Source: an uncultured Christensenellaceae bacterium (GTDB taxonomy: Bacteria > Bacillota > Clostridia > Christensenellales > Borkfalkiaceae). From it: a stretch of 46,876 nucleotides of DNA. A program made the position numbers and the translations under genes. A model generated the notes under the pieces. That model had not been told where the DNA came from. It made no database searches and saw only the letters and a list, made by a program, of their open reading frames with translations. Positions 17,808 to 25,900 of the stretch are shown here, one piece after another. The DNA lies in contig CAJUOP010000018.1 of NCBI GenBank assembly GCA_910588465.1, positions 1 through 46,876 of the forward strand, written 5' to 3'. The stretch's first letter is position 1, and each line of letters starts with the position of its first letter.

Positions 17808-19685
17808 ATGATACAATTTTGTTTGATCGCGGAAGAGGGACTCAAAAAGGCGGCGAACGAGCTGAACGGGAAGTACGGCTTCGGACTGTCGGACGCGGGC
17901 GTTAAAACGCGCCTTTCGCTTGGCGGAACGGGGATTAAGGTGACTTCGGAAAACGGCGGGCTGACGGTAACGGTGCAAAAGCGCGTGCAGGCGTTTTACG
18001 CGTTAAAGCGGATCGCCGACGAATGTGCGGACGGGGCGGTTCCGAACGGATACGGTTTTGTGTGCGACAGCTCTTTCAGAGACTTGAATTATATGTTCGA
18101 TTGTTCGCGCAATGCGGTGCCCAAGACGGAGACGGTGGAAGAGACCGTTCGGCTGCTCGCCGTAATGGGGTACGATACCTTTATGCTTTACACCGAGGAT
18201 ACGTTCGCCGTAAAATCGCAGCCCTACTTCGGATATTTGCGCAACCCGTTCTCGGGCGAGGATATCCGCCGCTTCGACGAATATTGCAAGCTGTTCGGGA
18301 TCGAGCTGGTGCCCTGCATCCAGACTCTCGCCCACTTTAACAGCATCGTCCGTTATCCCGCCATGGGGCATCTGTTCGATTTCAACGATATTTTAATGGT
18401 TGGCGAAGAGAGCACGTACCGCTTTGTCGAGGATTTGATTTCGACGTGCGCCTCTTATTTCTCTTCCCGCCGCATTCATATCGGCATGGACGAGGCGTAT
18501 ATGCTCGGGCGGGGAAAATATATGGATAAGCACGGCGCGCGCAGCCGTTACGACATTATGTCCGAGCATCTTGCGCGGGTGAACGGGATATGCAAAAAGT
18601 ACGGCTTTCACGCCATGATCTGGTCGGATATGTTCTTTTCGCTCACGCTTTCCGCGCAATACGGCGGAGAGCTGCCTGCGGAAGTCGTCGAAAAGATCCC
18701 CGCGGACGTCGATTTGTATTACTGGGACTATTGCAGCACCGAGCCCGAGCATTTCGAAGCGATGATGAACAAGCACCGCGTGTTCCCGAACACGATTGGG
18801 TTTGCGGGCGGCGCGACCAAATGGCACGGCTACACGCCCGACAACCGCTATTCCATCGCTTCGTGCGAGGCGGCGGCGAAGGCTTGCGTGAAAACGGGGA
18901 TCCGCGATTATATCGTGACGGGCTGGGGCGATAACGGGGCGGAGTGTTCCCCGTTCGCCGTCCTTCCCACGCTGCTCGCTTGCTCGCGGTTCAATTACGG
19001 CGATTTCGGGCAGGACGAGGCGTTCGCGAAGAGCTTTTTCGGCTTGACGGGCGTACCGTACGAAGAGTTTATAAAAATCGACCTGGGCAACCGCGTTACC
19101 GAGCACGACGACGTGCAGGAGAAGAACACCGCCAACAAATATCTGCTGTTCAACGATATTTTGCTCGGCACGCTCGATACGATCGTCGACGAGGGACAGG
19201 GCGAGCTGTATGAAAAGCACGCCGAAGAGCTGTGCGCGGCGGCGGAGCGCGCGGGCAGGTGGCGGTATCTGTTCGAAACGCAGCGAGCACTTTGCGAAGT
19301 GCTTGCGATCAAGGCGGATCTGGGGATTAAGCTGCGCGGCGCCTACCAAAGCGGAGATAACCCCGCGCTGGCGGCGGCGTACGAAAAACTACGGCAGCTT
19401 CCCGAGCGGATCGAAGCGTTTTATGAGCTTTTGCGCGCGCAGTGGGAAAAGGAAAACCGTCCGAACGGGTTCGACGTGCAGGATATCCGCATCGGCGCGT
19501 TAAAGCAGCGCGTGCAGGTCGCGATGAAAAAGGTGGGCGACTTTTTAAGCGGAAAGGCGGAAAGCGTTCCCGAGCTGGGCGAAAAGCTGCTTTGCTTTAT
19601 TGGGAACGGAGAACATTTCGAAAAGGATTACGACCAGTGCGAGTTCCGTTGGCGGAGAATGACCTCCGTGAACGTGAACGAGTAA
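17808..19685 (+). CDS. GH20-family beta-N-acetylhexosaminidase, cytoplasmic
   Basis: The 625-residue enzyme has a GH20 catalytic barrel from about residue 85. The diagnostic Asp-Glu pair is in HIGMDEAYMLGRG (D228, E229), where the Asp orients the substrate acetamido group and the Glu is the acid. An upstream RDLNYMFDCSRN segment and the DLYYWDY strand fit the family. It lacks a signal peptide, so it should cleave terminal GlcNAc or GalNAc from oligosaccharides after import. In length and cytoplasmic nature it recalls the pneumococcal GH20C type. The C-terminal 200 residues are mostly helical. It follows the ROK kinase by 16 bases, a hydrolase-kinase pair. Confidence 0.85.
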   Translation: MIQFCLIAEEGLKKAANELNGKYGFGLSDAGVKTRLSLGGTGIKVTSENGGLTVTVQKRVQAFYALKRIADECADGAVPNGYGFVCDSSFRDLNYMFDCSRNAVPKTETVEETVRLLAVMGYDTFMLYTEDTFAVKSQPYFGYLRNPFSGEDIRRFDEYCKLFGIELVPCIQTLAHFNSIVRYPAMGHLFDFNDILMVGEESTYRFVEDLISTCASYFSSRRIHIGMDEAYMLGRGKYMDKHGARSRYDIMSEHLARVNGICKKYGFHAMIWSDMFFSLTLSAQYGGELPAEVVEKIPADVDLYYWDYCSTEPEHFEAMMNKHRVFPNTIGFAGGATKWHGYTPDNRYSIASCEAAAKACVKTGIRDYIVTGWGDNGAECSPFAVLPTLLACSRFNYGDFGQDEAFAKSFFGLTGVPYEEFIKIDLGNRVTEHDDVQEKNTANKYLLFNDILLGTLDTIVDEGQGELYEKHAEELCAAAERAGRWRYLFETQRALCEVLAIKADLGIKLRGAYQSGDNPALAAAYEKLRQLPERIEAFYELLRAQWEKENRPNGFDVQDIRIGALKQRVQVAMKKVGDFLSGKAESVPELGEKLLCFIGNGEHFEKDYDQCEFRWRRMTSVNVNE

Positions 19686-19703
19686 AAAAAGGAGAAAAGA
19701 AAA

Positions 19704-21701
19704 ATGATAAAGAGATACCGTTACGGAGCCCCCGTAAACACGGAGGCGGCTGTTATTCAAATTGCGGAATCCAAGGGACAGACCGTATTTTCCGAGCGCG
19801 AGTGCGAGGGGAAAACGGCGTTCGGCTATGAGATGGAAAAAGAGGACCGCGTATACGGTCTTGGCGAGCAGATGCGCGGCATCAATAAGCGCGGCTGGAT
19901 TTACGAAAGCTGGAATACGGACGACCCGATTCTGACCGAAACGCGCGTGTCGCTGTATACCTCGCACAACTTTATTATGGTGATCGGAAAGAACAGGTCG
20001 TTCGGGGCGTTTTTCGATTGCGGCGGAAAGGTCGTGTTCGACGTCGGTTATACCGATCCCGACGTGCTCACCGTTACCGCGCGCGATTGCAATCTGTACC
20101 TGATCGAGGGGGAGAGCGCGCTCGAAATCGTGCAAGAGTTCCGCGGACTGATCGGAACAAGCTATATCCCGCCCAAGTGGGCGTTCGGGTTCGGGCAGTC
20201 GCACTGGGGATATTTAAACGAGGGGGATATCCGCACGGTCGCCGAAAATTACAAGGCGTGCGATATGCCGCTGGATATGATTTACCTCGACATCGACTAT
20301 ATGGAGCGCTTTCAGGATTTCACTGTGGACAAAAAGGCGTTTCCCGATTTAAAGAAACTTGCGGCGGACATGAAAAAGGAAAATATCCGCCTGATCCCCA
20401 TTATCGACGCGGCGGTCAAGGCGGAGAAGGGCTATTCCGTGTACGACGAGGGCATAGAAAAGGGGTATTTTTGCAAGAACCAAAAGGGCGAGCCGTATAT
20501 CGTGGGCGTGTGGCCGCAGGACAGCGTGCTGCCCGACGTGCTTAACCCCGCCGCGCGCAAGTGGTTCGGCTCGCAGTATAAGGTCTTGATGGACGAGGGG
20601 ATAGAGGGCTTCTGGAACGACATGAACGAGCCGGGCATTTTCTACGGGGAAGAGAGCATGGCGGCGGCGGTAAAGACGATCGAAGCGCTGGTCGCTTCGG
20701 GAAGGACGAAAAAGGATTTCGCCGAGGTGCAGGGTGCCGTTTTCAACCTGCCCAACAGTATGCTCGATTACGGCGCGTTCTACCACGAGAAGGACGGAAA
20801 GCGCTATTGCCATGCCGAAGTGCACAATTTGTTCGGCTATTACATGACGAGGGCGGCGGCGGAATACTTCGAAGAGCGCGACCCCGACAAGCGGTTTTTA
20901 ATGTTCTCGCGCTCCTCTTATATCGGAATGCACCGTTACGGCGGGATATGGACGGGCGACAATGCGGCTTGGTGGGCGCACCTGCTGCTCAATCTTAAAA
21001 TGCTGCCCTCGCTCGATATGTGCGGATTTTTGTTTACGGGAGCCGACCTTTGCGGCTTCGGGCAGAATACCACCGAAGATTTGGCGCTGCGCTGGCTTGC
21101 GCTGGGGATATTTACGCCGCTTATGCGCAACCATTACAATGCGTCCCGCCCGCAGGAATATTACGTGTTTAAAAACAAAGAGGCGTTCCGTAATCTGCTG
21201 GGGATCCGCTATTCGCTGCTGCCTTACCTTTACAGCGAATTCGTAAAGAGCGCGCTGCGCGGACAAATGCTGTTCAAGCCGCTCGCGTTCGAATATCCGC
21301 AGGACGGTCGCGCCCAAACGGTGGAGGATCAGCTGTGCGTGGGCGAAAGCATTATGATCGCGCCCGTGTACGAGCAGAACGCAAAGGGCAGATACGTGTA
21401 TCTGCCCGAGGAAATGAAGCTTATCCGTATGCGCGCGGGCGACCGTTATACCCAAGAGGTATTGCCGCAGGGCTCGCATTATATCGAGGTCGCCCTCGAC
21501 GAAGTAATATTTTTCCTGCGCAAAAACCGCGTAATGCCGTTGGCGCGCCCCGCGAAAAACGTTGCCTCCTTGGACGAAAAAAATCTTACCTGGCTGAAAT
21601 TTACCGACCGTCCCGTAACGTACGAGATTTGCCGCGACGACGGATTTGTGAAAAAGAATCTGGAGCGTTATATCGAGCGGGTTACCGTAAATTCGGACTG
21701 A
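19704..21701 (+). CDS. GH31-family glycosidase, alpha-glucosidase-like
   Basis: A 665-residue GH31 enzyme without signal peptide. It has an N-terminal beta-sandwich (YGLGEQMRGINKRG), the catalytic barrel from about residue 155 (PPKWAFGFGQSH), the nucleophile motif FWNDMNEP (Asp306) and the acid/base in WTGDNAAWW (Asp419), followed by SLDMCGFLFTGADLCGF. The WNDMNEP nucleophile signature is that of alpha-glucosidase-like GH31 members. It differs from the second GH31 of this window, which uses KTDGGE. It follows the GH20 gene by 18 bases and ends the first glycan operon. The substrate is probably an alpha-linked sugar on the imported oligosaccharide. Confidence 0.9.
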   Translation: MIKRYRYGAPVNTEAAVIQIAESKGQTVFSERECEGKTAFGYEMEKEDRVYGLGEQMRGINKRGWIYESWNTDDPILTETRVSLYTSHNFIMVIGKNRSFGAFFDCGGKVVFDVGYTDPDVLTVTARDCNLYLIEGESALEIVQEFRGLIGTSYIPPKWAFGFGQSHWGYLNEGDIRTVAENYKACDMPLDMIYLDIDYMERFQDFTVDKKAFPDLKKLAADMKKENIRLIPIIDAAVKAEKGYSVYDEGIEKGYFCKNQKGEPYIVGVWPQDSVLPDVLNPAARKWFGSQYKVLMDEGIEGFWNDMNEPGIFYGEESMAAAVKTIEALVASGRTKKDFAEVQGAVFNLPNSMLDYGAFYHEKDGKRYCHAEVHNLFGYYMTRAAAEYFEERDPDKRFLMFSRSSYIGMHRYGGIWTGDNAAWWAHLLLNLKMLPSLDMCGFLFTGADLCGFGQNTTEDLALRWLALGIFTPLMRNHYNASRPQEYYVFKNKEAFRNLLGIRYSLLPYLYSEFVKSALRGQMLFKPLAFEYPQDGRAQTVEDQLCVGESIMIAPVYEQNAKGRYVYLPEEMKLIRMRAGDRYTQEVLPQGSHYIEVALDEVIFFLRKNRVMPLARPAKNVASLDEKNLTWLKFTDRPVTYEICRDDGFVKKNLERYIERVTVNSD

Positions 21702-21703
21702 GT

Positions 21704-21718
21704 TGAAATAAATTTTCA
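21704..21718 (+). promoter_or_regulatory. Candidate RpiR operator upstream of the regulator promoter
   Basis: TGAAATAAATTTTCA has TGAAA and TTTCA arms separated by five bases. It begins two bases after the GH31 stop and ends 18 bases before the -35 box, about one helical turn further away than the equivalent palindromes at the other two promoters. Autoregulation is inferred only. Confidence 0.45.
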
Positions 21719-21736
21719 TCATTTATAAAAAAATGT

Positions 21737-21766
21737 TTGACAGATAAAGTCGAAAAACATTATAAT
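21737..21766 (+). promoter_or_regulatory. Promoter of the RpiR-type regulator gene
   Basis: TTGACA at 21737-21742, 18 bases, and TATAAT at 21761-21766, located 52 bases before the regulator start codon. Confidence 0.8.
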
Positions 21767-21817
21767 AATGTAAAACTCGGTTAAGATAAGGTTAGCGGAG
21801 AGCGGGAGAAGAAGGGT

Positions 21818-22645
21818 ATGAACGGTTCCATTTTAAGCAGAATCGAAAGGCTGGAGGCGGGAAAGCTGACGCGTTCGCAGCGGATCATGCTGGAATATTT
21901 CGGAAAGGTCGATTTTAAACAGATCATGTATATGTCGATCACCGATCTGGCGGAGGCGACGGGGCTTGCCGAAGCCACCGTGCTGCGCTTTTGCCGCTCG
22001 TTGGGGTTCAACGGATATCAGGAATTCAAGCTTCGGCTTGCGCAGGACAACACGGACGTGCGCGGCAGGGAGAGCGGCGGCGGATACGTTGCCGACATTA
22101 TGGAGGATTACCGCGCCGCGATCGACAACTGCCGTGCGAATATCCTTCCCGAACAGATGGAAAAGGTGTTCGAATATATCCTGTCGGCGCGCTCTATCTG
22201 CTGTTTCGGGGTGGGGCACTCCTACCTTGCCGCATTAGAACTGCATAACCGCTTAATGAAAATGGGGATCGTGACCTTTTGCGAGCGGGACACGCACTTT
22301 CAGAGTATTCTCATCTCCTCGCGAACGCCTCTCGATCTGCTTATCGTGTTCAGCATTTCGGGCGCCACCAAGGACGTGGTGGAAGCGGCGGAGCTTGCCC
22401 GCGCATACGGCATGAAAATTATCGTGGTGACCTGCTACGAAAAATCGCCCCTTACCCGCTTCGCGGATATTATCCTTTCGGCGACTTCGATGGAGTCTCC
22501 CGTAGAGCCGGGCGCGATGTCCAGCAAGATCATGCAGCTGTTCATGGTAGACGTAATATGCACGGGTGTGCATTTAACCGATAAATCCCGTTTCGACGGC
22601 TTTATCGCCAAAAGCAACGTAGCGACGGCGGGCAAGCTGATTTAA
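21818..22645 (+). CDS. RpiR/MurR-family transcriptional regulator
   Basis: A 275-residue regulator with the two-domain RpiR layout. The N-terminal helix-turn-helix (about residues 1-80) shows MSITDLAEATGLAEATVLRFCRSLGF, and the C-terminal SIS domain (about 105-250) has FGVGHSYLAALELHNRL and FSISGATKDVVEAA, the phosphosugar-binding segments. Family members such as MurR sense phosphorylated amino sugars, so GlcNAc-6-P, ManNAc-6-P or a similar pathway intermediate is the likely effector. It sits between the two glycan operons, with its own promoter and a strong terminator, and is the only regulator in the locus. Repressor versus activator role cannot be decided from sequence. Confidence 0.93.
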   Translation: MNGSILSRIERLEAGKLTRSQRIMLEYFGKVDFKQIMYMSITDLAEATGLAEATVLRFCRSLGFNGYQEFKLRLAQDNTDVRGRESGGGYVADIMEDYRAAIDNCRANILPEQMEKVFEYILSARSICCFGVGHSYLAALELHNRLMKMGIVTFCERDTHFQSILISSRTPLDLLIVFSISGATKDVVEAAELARAYGMKIIVVTCYEKSPLTRFADIILSATSMESPVEPGAMSSKIMQLFMVDVICTGVHLTDKSRFDGFIAKSNVATAGKLI

Positions 22646-22671
22646 AGGAAATGAAAGACGTATTTTAAAAG

Positions 22672-22698
22672 TATCCGCAGAAATGCGGATATTTTTTT
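22672..22698 (+). terminator. Rho-independent terminator after the regulator gene
   Basis: TATCCGCA and TGCGGATA form a perfect 8-bp stem with a GAAA tetraloop, followed by seven T residues, 27 bases after the regulator stop. Confidence 0.92.
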
Positions 22699-22863
22699 AC
22701 GCGCTTTTTGTCGGAATTCGGGAAGAAAATTGCGCAAAAAAATTTCATTTGAGCGGAATTCTGACTAAATTCGATAAAAAATAAATAAATTGAAATTTAA
22801 TTCCGCAAAATAAGTTCATAAAATGGGTAAAAAGGGACAAAAGGCAAAATAAATGCGAAAAAA

Positions 22864-22878
22864 AGAAAAAATTTTTCA
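22864..22878 (+). promoter_or_regulatory. Candidate operator palindrome upstream of the large operon
   Basis: AGAAAAAATTTTTCA, with a 13-base near-perfect palindrome at its centre (GAAAAA-A-TTTTTC), ends 8 bases before the -35 box and is followed by TAAAA as at the first glycan promoter (CATAAA in both). It is the closest match to the upstream site at 12671. Confidence 0.42.
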
Positions 22879-22886
22879 TAAAACCG

Positions 22887-22915
22887 TTGACAAACCCGCC
22901 AAATGATAGTAAAAT
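22887..22915 (+). promoter_or_regulatory. Promoter of the lipoprotein-transporter operon
   Basis: TTGACA at 22887-22892, exactly 17 bases, and TAAAAT at 22910-22915. The spacing and -10 sequence are identical to the promoter at 12696. Confidence 0.85.
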
Positions 22916-22967
22916 GAAACTACAAAAATTCTTATCTTCTCGTAAGAGGGAAATCACAGGAGGAATT

Positions 22968-25900
22968 ATGAACAAAAAGAAGGTAGCGGCACTTGTGCTT
23001 TCGTCGGCAATGGCGGCGAGTACGGTTGCAGGGCTGTGCGCCTGTTCGGGGGGCAAAGATAAATTTACCCTCGACGGCACGGTGTACAACGCGGTAACGG
23101 CCAACACGTTTCAGGCTTCCCGCGCGGATACCCGTGCGGACGCTTACGTCGCGAAAAAAGCGAACGGAACGGAGATCGGCAAGTTCAAGACGATCGCCGC
23201 GGCGATCAACGCGGCGGTGAATGCCGACGTAACCGACGAGATCTTCGAGGGCAAAGACAAAGAGCCCGTTTCGGGCAGCTACGTAACCAAGATCGGCAGC
23301 GAGGTGAAGCTGTTCCAGAACAAGAACGGTTACACGCCCGAGAACGACGACCAGTATTGGTATTACGAGGACGGCAACAAGCTGGGCGGTTACAATTGCT
23401 GGGAACCGCCGATCAGCAATTTGCTGCAAAACACCAACCACGTGGTAACGCAGGTAACGGGCAAGGGGCGCAGAACGGTGCAGTCCTGGAACAGCTACAG
23501 TCTGCGCGATCCTAACGGCGAAGAATTTGCCAAGAACGAGCTGACCACGGAGGCGTGGACGCTTTCCTCCACGATGGACGCCGCGGTGATGCAGTTCGTT
23601 ACGGAAACGTGCAGCATTACGGGGCTGGACTACACTTACGATTTAAGCGACGTTAAAATTACGCCTCCCATGGGCGATGCTAAAACGTATGCGTTCATCG
23701 GTTGCTACACCTGGCAGCCCTATTACGTAATTGCCCTCGGACTTGCGTGCGACACCTCTACGGGCAACTGGTATCCCTTCCACGGAACCTCCCGCGACGA
23801 CAGCTTCTCGCAGACCGAGTACAACATCGGCGACGACTGCGTTATGACTTCCACCTGGCATGAGGACGGCGGCTACTTTACGCCCGACAGCGATACGCTC
23901 ACCATGCAGGCAAGGACGAAGTTCTTAAAAGATTCCGTAGGCGCAGACGGAAAAGATATCATGTATCAGGTAAACGATTATAAGTTCGAGTGCGAGGGAG
24001 CGGGTGCTTATTTGCTCCGCGTGGACGATTCGTTTATCGGCAACTACTACGCAGGCAAGACGCTCGGCGTCGATAACGTTTATATCGCCATTTGCGGGCT
24101 CGACGTGATCACGCCCATTAAAGACGGCGTTAAGGTAGCGAACACCGACTATTTCACGGGTTCCAAATTCGAAAATCTGCGCGTAACGCAGGCGTCGTCC
24201 TATATCGCCACGAAAGAGGAGATCCCGGACGAACTGATGGGCGTTAACGTACCCGACGAAGAGGACAGAGGCAAGAGCTTCAACCTGTTGATGGCTGCGG
24301 ATCCTTCGTTAAAGGACGAAGATTTCGGCAACTACACCATTTTTAATTCCAACGCGTTTGTGGATTACAATAAGGATAACGGACAGGACGTATTCTCGTT
24401 CCGTTACGACGGTTCGCCCGTTGCCGACAATTTGTATTCCGCAGAAGTCTGGAATTATCAGAAGCAGATCGAAGCGCTGTCCGAAATGACGATTGAAACG
24501 GCGTTCGATTTCGACGAAGAGATGGCGGAAATTGCAGGCTGGTACGAAAAGACGGATAAGACCCTTCCTAAGCATATCGGCAACGTGCTCGATTACACCG
24601 AGTATCTGAACGCGAAGGAAAAGGTAGTGCAGGCGGCGAAGCTCTCCCCCGAGGGCGAGCAGGCGGTTGCCGAGTTTAAAAAGCTTAGCACGATCGTTCC
24701 GCTGTACGACTATAAGGGTTGGACCAAACCCGCGGCGGAAGCGAGCATGGCGGGCTATCTGTACACCGAGCTCGAAACGTTCCGTAAATTCAAAGAAATT
24801 TACGACACGATCAAGGACGAGTCGGAAAAGAATTCGAACATTTTCCGTCACATTTCCAAGGCGCAGTATACCGAGTGGAACAGCCTGAATACGGCGATCA
24901 CCGCGCTGGAAAACGACGCGAACTTTACGGCTCGTAAATTTAATCTTCCCGAGCTGGCGGCGAACGGCGCTGCGACGGAAGTGAAAACGCGCACGGGCAT
25001 GAATATGGTAGAGGACGTTATCCGTCTTTCCTATGCGATCGGCGCAGGCAAGGCGACTTCGTCGGACGACGGAAATAGCAAGAAAGCTACGCATATGAAT
25101 TCGGATAATCACTGGACTTCGTCCTGGCACATTCTGTATATTATCCTTAACCTGAAAGAAGAAGGGTTTAATATCTTTGAAGACGGTTATCTCGGGAACT
25201 TGATTGCTACGGTTACCGATGAAAATACCGAAAAACTGATTGAGGACGTTACCTACCTGTACAACGTTCTGAAGCTTTCCAAGTATATTACGGATAACGG
25301 CTCGATCGCTATCGACGAAGAGATCGCAAGAGTTGCCAATAAATACATGGTTGGAAAGACCGACTTTGTGGAAGGCGGTTTGGCGTGGAACTTTAACGGA
25401 AGCACTTTTACAGGACGTAATACGAAATTTATGACGTATTTCGGCTTAATTGAAAGACAAGACTGGATGTTCTATATCGACGTAGTAACCGAACTGTTAG
25501 AGAGCAAGGGCGCTACGCTTACGACCAGCAAGAAAGGCGGACATCTCGGTATTACGGCGGAAGTGCAAGCCGCTCCCTCCGATCTTTCGGAAGATGCGCA
25601 AAAAGTAGTTGGTTTAATCAAAGCCGTTTCTCCGCTTACCGATAAGTACGTAGCTTACGGTTGGGAAGCTCCCCAAGGCGCTACCGATATCAAGGGTTAT
25701 TATTACAGCGAGATTCAAGCGGTGCGCACGGCAAAAGTAGAGTTGGATAAGTTGAACAAGACCGATAAGGCTGCGGTGCTTGCCAACGTCAATGAGGCTG
25801 GCTGGAACGCTTGGCTTGAAGAAGAAAAAGTGATCGACGCGATCATTGAGAATGCAAAGTGGAGCGAGAAAGCGTTTAAAGTTCCCAACATGGTAAATAC

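Larger units (their letters stand above)
22646..22967 (+). other. 322-base AT-rich intergenic region before the large operon
   Basis: It contains a terminator (22672-22698), then an AT-rich stretch with an inverted repeat GCGGAATT (22753-22760) / AATTCCGC (22799-22806) separated by 38 bases, then a candidate operator (22864-22878), a sigma-A promoter (22887-22915) and an AGGAGG ribosome site (22958-22963). No coding sequence was found. Confidence 0.7.

Noticed and set aside
22887..22967. In-frame TTG extension of the giant lipoprotein
   Set aside because: It would start in the promoter -35 box and place 27 polar residues before a clear lipoprotein signal; the ATG at 22968 has AGGAGG.
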